DNA of 64,000 nucleotides, from the NCBI RefSeq assembly GCF_964204865.1, contig NC_135259.1, forward strand, positions 12,286,974 to 12,350,973, read 5' to 3'. This DNA is from Styela clava (taxonomy: Eukaryota; Chordata; Ascidiacea; Stolidobranchia; Styelidae). The position numbers and the translations under genes were made by a program. Shown in pieces: positions 47,490 through 59,194 of the stretch. Position 1 is the stretch's first letter. Each line of letters begins with the position of its first letter. Under the pieces are notes generated by a model, which was not told the origin of the DNA, searched no databases, and saw only the letters and a list, made by a program, of their open reading frames with translations.

Positions 47490-47617
47490 TAACAATTTAA
47501 CATCCAACAGAGAAGAGAAATGCGAAAAATTGTTTTTACAAGAAACCTACTAAAACGTAGTGTATATATTACATTCTTTCTAGTTTCGTGCCTGTTTAAA
47601 AAAATTTCACAAAGAAA

Positions 47618-47733
47618 GGACAAGATTTGCATATTTATCCCGAGGAGAGAAAGGTAACAGGGCGGCTTATTTATATGACAAACCACGACTTCTCGTCCGG
47701 TTACCAGTCCATGTCGGGAATGAAATTAGTTAG
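47618..47733 (-). repeat. SINE 3' fragment
   Basis: Minus-strand match to the SINE 3' half: ATTTATCCCGAGGAGAG, CGGCTTATTTATATGACAAA, CCGGTTACCAGTCC. No tRNA-like head. Confidence 0.6.
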
Positions 47734-48464
47734 CATAGCGAGCCATTTTTGGTTATTGATTTATTTTGTATGCAAACGATAAGCAATATTTAGTTGCCTA
47801 GTAAATAAGCCTGAAGTATTTTATTTATCAACAAAAGGTTAATGTGGTTTTCGATAATTATCATAATAATAAATAGCAAAATATCTTTTTTTTAGAATCA
47901 CGAAATCTTTTTTGCGATTCAGTACATTGATAGATACTATAGTTATTATCATTCAAAATTAAATTAGTCGACGCTATATGTTATGATTGGATATTTTATA
48001 CGGTCCAAGTTCGATTTCAATTGACAATCTATAACTTTAAATATGAGCTGTCCATAACGAAAAAGGCAGCGATGATAAAACTAGCATGTATTGTATGTAT
48101 GCGTTTATTTATACTTGTATTTTATATAAGAAAATATTTGGGCTGTGCACGAGGCGCGCAATTAGGATTATTATCAGATCCATGATTCCTCTAACCAGAA
48201 GGCTTTTTTATATTCTATCAGTCTATCTTCGGGCATATTGTAACATTAGTCATGCTCAACAAGTTATAGTCGTCAGAGTTGATATTATAGGAATAATTTC
48301 TGTAAAAGAGCTGGACTGCATATTTTATAATTATATTGTACGCTGTTATATTTATTTGGCGTAGGAAGGATTTCGACACAAAAAAGTATTTTTTTTTTAT
48401 TAATCAAGATAATATAATTCGAGAAAACATATTATCGTTTTATTCTTCATATTAGCGGATCTAT

Positions 48465-51400
48465 ATGACTTTCAAAATGAGTTACCTTCGTAAGTTATTG
48501 ATGGGTTTGCTTATTTTGTTGGATGAACGAGAATTGGACCCCATTGTGAGAAAAAAAGCTGACGTTTCTTACGATTTTATTGTGGGTGAGTGAAAGCATG
48601 CTTTTACATAATTTTCATTCCATTTATATTGTAATATTTTTCGAATTTTCCATTTTTATTCAATTTAATTTTATTCATATCAAATTAGCCATTTTTTTAT
48701 TGTCGGGGATATATTATAATAATTTAATAGCGATATAGTTATATTATATAAATGCGAAACGATGTACCTACCAGAGGTAATAAAAAATTCTACTGAATAA
48801 AAAATGTCAACCACAATTCCACGTTTATTTATAAACTTACAGTTGGATCTGGACCTGGAGGGGCAACTGTAGCAAGTAGATTATCAGAAATGCCAGATGC
48901 AAAGTGAGTCTATAGCTATATTGACGCTTGTTTTTCAAACATTTGTGTTTCGCTCTGTCGTGTTCGTGTTATATAGTCTACAATTCTTAGTATAAGAGCC
49001 GCATGCTGCAAGTCAGAACTTTAAACGAGCCGCAAAATTCGTGAATTTATCAATATTATCAAAATACCATGAACGGAAAAGAAATTCACACAAGAGTCTA
49101 ATAACAATAAATAGAAAAACAAGGCAGCTATACTCAATTATATGCACAATTTGGGCTTATTTAATTTGTGTTTCCTTATAGCTGATTTACGAGAGTAGTC
49201 TCGTAAGAAGTTTTCATGATTCGTTTCATGGTGCCGTTTGAATTGCTGACTTTATTCTGACTTAGTAGCTTATGACAGATTAAGCACAAAGTTTATTCTC
49301 CTGAATGGTAAATTCGTACGTTCTTCCCATTCTGACTTGACAACTCTGTTTTCATCTTCGTACTTTCGTTTTTTATTTGAAGACATATCGCACAGTAACT
49401 TAGACTGACTAACCGCAATCAAGCTGCAATACCGCCGACGCATCAATAAACATAGACCATTGTGATGAAAGATTTGCTGACTTGACTGACTTAAATTCAA
49501 CGCTACAGCGATTTTCATACTAAGACTGACTAACCGCAATCAAGCTGCAATACCGCCGACGCATCAATAAACATAGACCATTGTGACGAAAGATTTGCTG
49601 ACTTGACTGACTTAAATTCAACGCTACAGCGATTTTCATACTAAAACATAATTTATCCTAATCATTGACGAAAACTTATTTACGGCTTTTTAATAAATAA
49701 AAGAGTTTACATTAACGTTTTTCTTTTAGTTAAAATGTGGATAATAATTTATGTTAGCGAGGAGAGCCGCACAAAAAGTCTGGCGAGCCGCATGAGGCTC
49801 GCGAGCCGCGGTGTGGTCACCCCTGGTCTATTGCAATTATACACTTACACGCAATATTATCTCACTAAACAATCTACCAGTACCAGGCGGCCTATTACGA
49901 CTGGTCACTTTCCAACAACAAGCCCACATCAATTTCACCATTTCTATTTTTTGGAAATATAGAAAGGGAAGATGTAGGATGCCGAATGAAAATGATCTTT
50001 TTAATTCAAATATTTAAAAAAATCAATTTTTCCAGAATTTTGTTGCTGGAAGCAGGTGAAAGTGATTTGAAAGATCCACGTATAAAAGTGACAACCCGAG
50101 CGCGTGAACTTGCTAAAACAGATATAGACTGGAAATATGAAACTGAGAAAGTGTCACGATATCCATTTGTTGATCGGGTATAGTTTTGAATATGAAATTA
50201 ACCCTATTTTGTGGTATTGAAAGTTATAGGGTGAGTAATTTAAGACTAAAAACCCGAGGTAAATATACAACATATATATGATCTTGGCAGAGTAGTGTAA
50301 ACATAAATCCATGAAATCATCGTCGTGCGAGCTAAAATAGGATTCCGTATAAAATTTTAAGGTTTGAAGTGACTTCTAGAACAGACGGGTTTGCTCAATT
50401 GTCATTCAATAAATGTTTTGTTAATATACCGACTAATAATCAAATTTTGTAAACTAACAGGATACCGGTACCATATCTTTCACAGGTCATGTGAAGATGA
50501 GGATTCATACGTTCAGTCTGAATGGGAATCAAAATACCAAAAGATTCGAGCCACAACTGTAGCGTCAAATTTTTCGCAATACCGGTAACAATATCCCACA
50601 TCATTATAAAACTCCCAAATTCGCAAAACATCAGATCGCTGTGTGAGATTGCCTTCTCGCAAAAATCGATATGTTGCTCAAAAATTTGCTAAATTTCAGC
50701 TTTACTCTCTTGCTTTTGTTCATATTGTTAACAAAATAAACAAGAAAAATTTCGAGTTTTTCTTGGTACAGATGCATTTCCCTTTTTACTTCGTAGACTT
50801 TTTCGATTCCACGAGGAAAAACTCTAGGGGGAAGCAGTTCCATCAATTACGGTGCCTATATCAGGGGTTCACAGCATGATTTTGATTCCTGGGAAGACTC
50901 GGGAGCTGCAGGATGGGGATGGAATAATGTTGAACCTTATTTTCGTAAAGTGGAAAACGCAACAATGAAAGGAATGTCAGCTAAATTAGGGAAAAATGGA
51001 AATTTAAAATTATCCAGAAACCACATTAAACCATCAATAGCTTGGAATTTATTTACAGAAGCAGCAGCCGAAATAGGTTAGAATGAGTACCACTTTGATT
51101 GTGTAATTTGTTCTATTCTTTGTTCTACCCCGCATTCACACAGACGTTCATGTATAAATGCTTAATGTAGTTTACTTTTTATAAAGAATGACATAGATGG
51201 ACAGGCATTTTTTGTATCTTGTTTTGCGAGTAATTTCTTTCCTTTTTTCTTATAAAGGTATAAAACCAACTAACAATATTGATGACATGGAAGGAATCAG
51301 TCCAATGACATTTACGTCATACAAAGGAATCAAGCAGAATTCAGTGACGGCCTACATTCGTCCAATACAATATCAACGGTAATATGTTAATTTCTTGAGA

Positions 51401-54400
51401 TAAATATGGATTATATGATCCATGGCCATAAAACGATGAATATAGATTTGTTCGAAATATCTGTGAAGTTGCAACAACATTATCATGTTTATGGCAATTC
51501 GTTTTCTACCAATTATGTAAAATACAATTCTCTGCTTCGGCTGTGGGGAATATTTACATTCGATTCCAATTTCCAATCTACAAGTTATTCCAAAAACGAC
51601 TCCCGACTTCCAACACCGGGTTGACAAATATTTTGACTCCTAGTCCGGCTTCTTCAGAAGACGTTACAAGAATTCAATTTTATTCTCAAATATTTTTAGA
51701 CGTTTGAAGAACTTCATTATTTCTCCATTAAGACTTCTTAGTAAATTTATTGCTTTTTGAGTTTCGGTACCGAGATCAATATGAATAAAAACAAGTCAAA
51801 CTCAAAATTCAGAGCCCTGTAAAGGAGAGAGAGTTCAATTTGTTAGATGACACAAATTGGGAATACCTGTTGGTCGTTCAAAAAAGTGAAACACAAAACC
51901 GACCACAAGAGCAAAATGTCGTGCCCTCATACTTGAAAAATGATTGTTCCACTAACCGTGCACAAGACTTGAACAATAAATCAGTGATAAAATACATGAC
52001 GAGAATTCGCCATTTTGAGTTAAAATTAATTTTCACAAATGATGGCTTCTATGTATATTTATATTGAGCAAAATAGTCTGTCTTCCGGTCGAATATATCG
52101 TATTATTTATTTACTGTTGTACATATTCATAAATAATAGACCTTTCCCCGACCTTTGACCCCCAAAAAATTCTTCCTATACTTAACCCAAAGTGACTATA
52201 ACACTTTGGTTATATAGTCACTTTGACTTAACCATTGCAAAATTTTCGGGGCTTATTTTTAGGAGTGGTTTCGCGAGTTGGCGCCTGTTGGTATTGTTTC
52301 AAACCATCATTCTAATTCAGCGCATTCAACAATCCGTTATTTAAAAACACCGGTTAAGAATTTTAGCCTATCACAGTTATTTCTCCACTAATATTTGATC
52401 ACTGTAATTAAATTGAAACTCCTAAGAACACAAAGTGATCATTGGATTATCTGATTTATATTTGAATTTCCGAAACGCAACGGAAACTAACAAATAGAAT
52501 TAAAAAAACGCGAAAACGAGGTAATGTTTACGACCACGAAACCAACCGAATACCGAGCAAAAGTGGGCATTGTTACGTCACTTTTGTATCTTGCTGGCTG
52601 GCCAATGTCACGAAGTAAATAAGAAAGGTGATGCTCGGGGAAACCTTTGTGGTCCGCTAACTTGATTTAAATTTCATTCCAAAGGAAAGACCGACTTCAT
52701 ATCGTCACAGGAGCTCTTGTATCAAAAATTTTAATAGATACAAAATCTGAATCCGTAGCCAGAGCATATGGTGTTGAGTACTTGAAAAATGGAAAATATC
52801 ATACCGTACAAGCAAACAAAGAAGTTATCATTTCAGCTGGTGTAATAGGAACACCACAGATTCTACTTTTGTCCGGAATAGGTCCGCAAGAGGACTTACA
52901 AAATCTTGGTGTAAGTATGATTACAAGAAGTGATTGCTTTAATCATTATTCTCCACTTTCATCAAATCCACCTAAGAGATTATTTTATATGGTGTAATGT
53001 AATTATTTGAAAAATTATGGTGTGATATTCCGGCAGTTGGGTACACAATATTAGCTGTCTGTACGTGGGCACAACATGATTCTTATATATATCAGTTACC
53101 TGCACATCCTGTATGGTTATATTTTTATAGCCAGTAATATTGAAAATGTATTTCACCAGTGGCGTCGCGTCAATAGGGCCAACCGGGGCAATGCCCCGGT
53201 TGTTTTTTCGGTATAATAAAAAATATTCAAAAAATACCTCAATATCGGTTGCACAGACTGTCTACACTAGCCATATTCTCCCGACATGGTTCATTTTTCG
53301 CTCGCAAAGCCTTCGCCGAACGTCGACGGGGCGACGCCGATTTTGCCCCGATTGCTCATTGTGTATCGTATTCTCTCTTTTATCTTCCACTCGCCGCGTT
53401 TGTCTCGTTTGTTTTCTGTTTCTTTTACTAAATCATCGGGGCCGATCGGGGCTAGCCCCGAAATTATGACGACACAATACCGACGTTTCTTACAACAACG
53501 TGTTGACATATTCACGCATTCCTTCTCGTTCGTTGGTTGCTTGAAGAGTTGATAGTTTCCTCGCCTTCGTTTTTGTCACTTGTTTCGCTATTTGAATCAG
53601 TTAGAGACCTTTAGTCCATTTGCTTTCGATTTTCCACATTCCTTTTGAGCTCCTCACTTCTTTCCGGCTTCGCATTTCTTAGCCTTAGGTTGATGCACTA
53701 CTTCGCACTCCGTTTTCGCAGCTGCCGCTGGAACAAAAATTAGAGGTACAACGTCTTGGGCCTTATCAACCAAAAAATTGTTCACTGGAACAATCCCATG
53801 ACGTAGGAAAGCGTCGGCGTACATTCTGCGCAGAAACTTGGTATAAAAAACACGAATGGTTGTGTTACAGCGAGGACAAAAATGCACTTTTTTGTTTTTA
53901 TCGCCTACTTTTTTCTACCGCCCGTGACTCACGTTGGTGTAAATTTGGTTTTAGAGATCTTAAACATCTTTCCGAGCGTGCCAGGGATCATCAATCTTCT
54001 ATGGAGCATCTGGACAATGCAGTAAAATACCGAACATTCGGAAATGTTGATATTGCAGCACAGTTGGATGAAGGACGCGCGGTTTCTATTCGTCGGCACA
54101 ACCGAAACGTCGAGAAAAACCGCCATGTTCTCGGTTGATTGATAGATGTTTTGAAGTTCATTGGTTGTCACGAGCTGTCCCTCCGTGGGCACGATGAACG
54201 GGCTGGCTCTTCTAATAGAGGGTTATTTTTGGATATGGTGGAATACACCGCATCCCTAGATACAGTATTGAGAGATCATCTTGATGCCGCAACTGTTTCG
54301 AAAGGGACATCTAAGGATATCCAAAATGATTTGCTCGACTCAATGTATAAAATTTATTTACAACATTTGGCTCTGGAAATTGAGAATTGCCAGTTCCTTT

Positions 54401-57400
54401 CGATTCAGTCTGACGAGACAACTGACATCACGTGCGTTTCCCAACTGGTTGTGATTTTTCGGTTTGTGAAAGATGGTAAACCTACCGAGAGATTTCACAG
54501 CTTTGTACCAATCGTTGATCGCACGGCTTGCGGGATATCGGCTGTACTGAAAGAAGTGTTACAGCCTTACAACGCGAAGTCAAAATTGATAGCTCAAACT
54601 TATGACGGCGCGGCAGTCATGAGTGGGTCGAAACATGGTGTTCAAGTTTATATAAAAGAAGATTTTCCTCATGCGCATTTTTTACATTGTTATGCACACC
54701 AATTTAACCTCGTTATTAAAAATATGTGTCTTGATACCCCTCTCGTCCGTATATTTTTTGCAAATGTTTCGGGGTTTTCTTCATTTTTTTCCGTTTCGCC
54801 GAAGCATCTCTTCGCCAGATATGTAGCCGCCGTCTCCCAGCTTGTGCACCAACACGTTGGAACTTCCAATCACGCGTGGTGCAGGGCGTGTCCGAAATTA
54901 GGTCTGAGCTTATTGAGTGTTCCAATGGCATTCAGAGCTCTTCGTTTTGGGACGAACGCTCTGTGAGGGAGGCAGCAGGTCTAAAGCGTCGGCTAGAAGA
55001 TGTTGAGTTTTCATTTTTTTTCGCTTTTTTCTCCACAATATTCTATCACGTGGATGTATTATACGGCGCATTGCAGTCAAGGCTAATGGATGAAGCGTCT
55101 GTGCAGTCGTGTATTTCAGACTTCTGCGATGCTGTATCTCGTATCAGGGAAACAATAAAATACGACGACACATGGAGTGCTTCTTTACGCCGCGGGCAAA
55201 CAACGCAGCGTTTGATTTTGTCTGCAAAGGAATGCTGTGACATTCTGGGGAATCAAATAGGCGATCGTCTGCGCACTGAACACTTTGTCGCGTTCTCTTT
55301 GATGAACCCCAAAAATTTTTCAAAATTTGCACGTCAATTTCCCATCCATTTGTTGGCTACTGTCTCCAAATTTTACCCCATGATAAACGTGGGTAAATTG
55401 GAAAATGAATTGCGATGTATATACACCAATCAAATTTTTTTGAACATCACATCAACTTGCGCGCTCTATGGGTTCCTCATAGATAACACTCTAGTAACTA
55501 CCTTTGCGGCGTCTGCAAAATTTCTGGACATCATTTTGACGACGCCTATTGCTTCCGCCGACGCAGAGCGAACATTCAGCACGCTGAAGCGTATTAAAAC
55601 GTATCTCAGAAACACAATGGAGCAAGATAGATTAAATTCCTTGGCTGTTTTACCCATTCACAGAGACGTTATTTTTAGGGATGCAAGACTTTAATCAGCG
55701 CGTTATTGAGCATTTTGCTTCCAAGAAACCGCGGCGTGTTGCATATATGTTCAAGCAGTAGAAGTCTAGCAGCATATATATCTATGAGTAAGCGACGCAT
55801 GTCCTTATCTTTGCATTAACTTTCCTTTCTTCATAGTAACGTTTTAAACCTTATTTTAGGTTTTGTCTGCTTTCCCGAAGTTTCTGTTAATATGTCATTG
55901 TATTTATCTGGGTAAATATTGCCTTTCCTTTTGAAAGAGGTTTCAAAATAAACTATGTCTATATTTATTAATCCCTTGACTTGGACCGGTTTTAAAGACA
56001 CTTTCTTATCGTTAAAAATTGTCGCTTTTGCCGATTGGTTGTTACCGATGGAATGGTTTTTATACTCATAAAATGATGGGAGAACTTACAGCGCTCATCC
56101 TGTCCCCGTAGATGGGGGTGACTTGGTCCCGCAGTAGCTTGCCCCGGTTGTCAAAATGACCACGCGCCGCCACTGTATTTCACAATGCTAATATCCCCAC
56201 TGCAAGTCGAAGTATTGTCTGTTCATGGGTCACGTAATAGCTCTAAAAAATAGCCGTTGCTTAATTGTATCATATTACTTTAATCACGTGTTCAATAAAC
56301 AGATTCCTGTAATAAAGAACTTACCTGGAGTTGGATCAAATTTGCAGGATCATTGGTTCAATCCGGTAGACTTCATGACCAATTTAACAAATCCTCAACC
56401 GGTTAGTATATTGGATAGATCGCGGTAACGAATATACAACAGAGTAATAATTAACTCACATTTAAAGCCATCCAAATTTTACTTTGAATTCATTCTAGAG
56501 TGATATTTGAAAGATTAATTGACATCATCTTGATTTGATCTAAGCTTGCAGTTCAACACACCCAAACTCACTGTAAAACACTACAGCTCAATTGTAGCGA
56601 ACGTTTTTCTATTTATTAATTAACTAATAATTCGCTAGACGGATAGATAATTTTTAAACGTTTTCGTTCCATGAGTATGTATGCAACTTTCAATTTTCAA
56701 ATTGATGCCATTAGGTAGGGAATCCAATGATGCAGTATATACTCAACGGAACCGGTCTTATGGGCATGGACCAACATGTTATAACCATCTTCAGGAAAAC
56801 ACGATTGAGTGGCACACCAACAAGTTTGAGTTCAAGGTGAGGCCTCCATTTTTTTGAAGAAGGAAAAAAAATCACTTATGTTGATAAATTTATATATAAT
56901 AAAAATGACTTTATCCAATTCAGCTAATTTGGAAAACAAATGAAAGTGAAATCACCCCGTATCGATCCACGAATAAAACTCATTTTATATCAACGACTGA
57001 TATTTGTTGAATTGACTATAGAATCGAAAATGATAGAATGGGGTGAATGAAATACAGCAGTGGTTCCCAACCTTTTTTCAAGCGGCCCAAAATTTTTAAA
57101 AATCTCGCTACCCAAGGATATGCTCAAATACTGGGCGTTATGAAATGCTTATGCCTTATATTGCTACAGAATGAACTGACTAATATGAAGCAACCATTTT
57201 TACATAAAATTTATTTTCTCCAAAATAAACTCAAAGTGGGAAAGCTGCGCTTATATGCCATGGGCGAGTTTTTGAAATCGTGGATTTACCAAAGCAAAAC
57301 AATAGCTGCCAAGTTTTCACGCTGTGCTTCGTTCGGTGCTCCCGAAGTATGTGCACCAAGATGGCGCACGACCTGAACATAGTATGTGTACTAGGTTAGG

Positions 57401-59194
57401 CTTCAGGTTGTGCGTCATCTTGGTGCACATACTTCCGGAGCACCCTTCGTTCCACATACACAATTACTATTGAGAAAAACTCACAAATACAAATATAAAA
57501 TTTAATAGAGACTAAAAGCAGTAACTTTCAGTTTTTTGTTAAAAAAACCAATTTTGGCTCGCAATTCAGATGTTCCTTGCGTATGCTTTTTGGCCGAATT
57601 CGTTAGTTTACTTTTGTCTCTATCAATTTAATATATACTTTCTCTCCGTAGTCGTTTTTATTGTTTATTTCTTTAGAAGACGACCGTTTCCTGAAATCCA
57701 GCTGTACCTGAGAGAACGTCCAACGGTTCGTATTTTTAAAGCAAGAATATTCCAAATAATATGATTGTTTTTTAATGTTTTTTTCCTGGCTAATGCAAAG
57801 TTGCCAGGAAAAAATAGAAAATTTCTATGATGATTAATCGTTGTTATCGGAAGTCTAAAGTTAATTTAATCCGCTTTTAAAACAACGAGACGTTTTCAAG
57901 TACAAAAAATTTGGGGGGAGATTGACGTTGAGTAAATTTGCTGGAAAATTTTATTAGTCCTTTTGCTTTACATCAATATACATATCACTCCTCTACATTC
58001 CCAGTTACCAAGTATGAGCATATTCGCTCAGCTGTTGCATCCTAAATCGAAGGGAACAATAAAATTGAGTTCAAAAGATATACGGGATTATCCAGTAATC
58101 AACGCAAACTTTTTTGGCCATGAAGATGATGTACGAGTCCTTACAGAAGGTAGGGAATTTTATAATTTTTTCAATTAATTGCCTCATTTATATTTTCATA
58201 CTACACATTAATACCACGATTAAATGATATTTAGAAAATAGAGTTCTCGTATGTTTGTTTTATAATAATGGTAATTCATACTTAAAATAAGATTTCACAT
58301 TACCACAACAGGATTTCGTTTGATTGAGAAGCTTGAGAAATCATCTTCCTTTCAAAGAGCTGGAGCTAAAATGGTTATGCCTGCCAACTGCAATGGATCG
58401 ATATATGGGAATCCCCCAAGGTTTATGATTTTTTTTGCAATAATATAAAAAAAATTATATTTTGATCCCATTGATGATGAGTTGTTTTTTGTGCAACACT
58501 AAACACTAAAGTAAAATGCTTCGGCAAAAACAGCGTTCTTAAGAAAGACGGATCGTTTGTTGCATCAGTGATATTGCGTAAATGAATTACAAAACTGGAT
58601 TATGCCATGTCCAAATGTTATTCCAATTGGTCCAATATTTTATATTGTATTTTCAGGAGTGATAAGTTTTATAATTGTCTTATATGGGAGAGAAGTGGTA
58701 CAGGATTTCATCCATGTTGCACTGCTAAAATGGGTTCGCGCTCTGATAAATATTCTGTCGTTGATTCACACCTGAGGTATGCTTATCAAAAATACGTATT
58801 TCGATGATTTTTAGGTATAAATCATAGCTTCAAAGAATATTGAAATTACCTTCATCTTCAGTATGTTTTAAATATATAAATATTGAATTTGTAAAAAGAG
58901 TTTTGAAAATAGGCGAACTCAATAAAATTACCAAGTGAATTTATCATTTGTTTATAAAACTGACAACCTAGCAATATGTGTTCATCTTCAAGCTTTGGTG
59001 CTTCAGCTGCGACGTGCAATATATTTCTGATTGAGTATATTTGTTATAGAGTGATTGGTATCAAAGGTCTTCGTGTGGTTGATGCTTCCGTGTTTCCACA
59101 TCAAATATCGTCGAATACTCAAGCCACGGTGTATATGATCGGTGAAAAAGCAGCAGATATGATAAAAGAAACTTGGCAAACATCAAAAGTCTAA
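48465..59194 (+). CDS. FAD-dependent GMC oxidoreductase (choline/glucose dehydrogenase-like)
   Basis: Exons: 48465-48585, 48843-48903, 50036-50177, 50797-51076, 51258-51378, 52685-52910, 56303-56424, 56715-56836, 57677-57725, 58005-58149, 58312-58420, 58657-58776, 59050-59194. The product is about 583-587 residues, normal for the family; ATG 48477 has a better start context than the in-frame ATG 48465. Seen: N-terminal FAD-binding [13 protein letters not shown], then [13 protein letters not shown] signature 1 ([11 protein letters not shown]); GMC signature 2 ([12 protein letters not shown]); [12 protein letters not shown]; the active-site region [12 protein letters not shown]-terminal [11 protein letters not shown]...NTQAT. 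The exact substrate (alcohol, sugar or choline) cannot be read from sequence. Oddity: exon 7 ends in phase 2 but exon 8 is open only in phase 0, so either a base is missing or an unusual donor is used. Intron 6 carries a whole hAT transposon. A broken tandem paralogue follows at 61191. Confidence 0.88.
49270..49825 (-). mobile_element. Decayed hAT element in GMC intron 2
   Basis: The right end GGTGTGGTCACCCCTG (ending 49825) is an inverted hAT-type CAGGGGTGACCACACC terminus. On the minus strand near 49370-49290, [14 protein letters not shown]...EWEER resembles the start of hAT transposases of the GTF2IRD2-like group. A left terminus was not found; GAGCCGCA-type sequence at about 48992 may be its remains. 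Internally, a 121-bp unit is duplicated in tandem (49402-49522 and 49523-49643) with one visible difference. Confidence 0.5.
52189..52224. repeat. Short perfect hairpin
   Basis: AAAGTGACTATA (52189-52200) and TATAGTCACTTT (52213-52224) are perfectly complementary around a 12-nt loop, in intron 5 of the GMC gene. Possibly a MITE fragment. Confidence 0.55.
53149..53156 (+). repeat. Left target-site duplication of hAT insertion
   Basis: TATTTCAC immediately precedes the transposon; the same 8 bases follow it at 56176-56183. Confidence 0.9.
53157..56175 (+). mobile_element. hAT-superfamily DNA transposon, full length (3019 bp)
   Basis: Terminal inverted repeats CAGTGGCGTCGCGT (53157) and, from the other strand, CAGTGGCGGCGCGTGG (56175). 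GCCCCGGTTGT recurs subterminally at about 53193 and 56140. A perfect 8-bp duplication, TATTTCAC, flanks it. The interior encodes one transposase in the same orientation as the host gene. It lies in GMC intron 6; removing element and duplication leaves an intron of about 365 bp, in line with the gene's other introns. The exact target duplication implies a fairly recent insertion. Confidence 0.93.
53690..55694 (+). pseudogene. hAT transposase (TTF finger, DUF4371, hATC), interrupted
   Basis: A continuous frame from about 53690 contains a TTF-type zinc-finger-like start (LGPYQP...[11 protein letters not shown]...). It is cut by TGA at 54136-54138 and continues in the same frame through a DUF4371-like block ([39 protein letters not shown]). 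Near 54790-54800 the frame shifts; the downstream part (RWNFQS, then [20 protein letters not shown]) carries the hATC dimerisation domain and ends at 55694. The order matches ZMYM1/ZNF862-like hAT transposases. One nonsense codon and one frameshift make it inactive as read, unless they are sequence errors. Confidence 0.85.
56176..56183 (+). repeat. Right target-site duplication of hAT insertion
   Basis: TATTTCAC, identical to 53149-53156. Confidence 0.9.
57058..57330 (+). repeat. hAT-like repeat end in GMC intron 8
   Basis: Begins CAGTGGTTCCCAACCTTTTT, close to the ends at 6124 and 37924. Its opposite terminus was not found before the next repeat at 57335, so it may be truncated. Confidence 0.4.
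57335..57444. repeat. Inverted-repeat module shared with the MULE-like elements
   Basis: The arms 57335-57377 and 57402-57444 are complementary over 43 bp with a few mismatches, around GAAGTATGTGCACCAAGATG. The same module, more diverged, sits inside both elements at 2924-3638 and 3646-4353. Here it stands alone in GMC intron 8. Confidence 0.65.

Noticed and set aside
49270..49539. 89-codon minus-strand ORF as a host gene
   Set aside because: The [10 protein letters not shown]...EWEER stretch resembles a hAT transposase start and the region has a hAT-type end, so it was called a transposon remnant.
50391..50588. Plus-strand ORF with [15 protein letters not shown] in GMC intron 3
   Set aside because: Faint similarity to hAT transposase N-termini, but no ends or further domain support an element call.
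53291..55657. Minus-strand ORFs inside the hAT element
   Set aside because: Antisense to the transposase coding frame.
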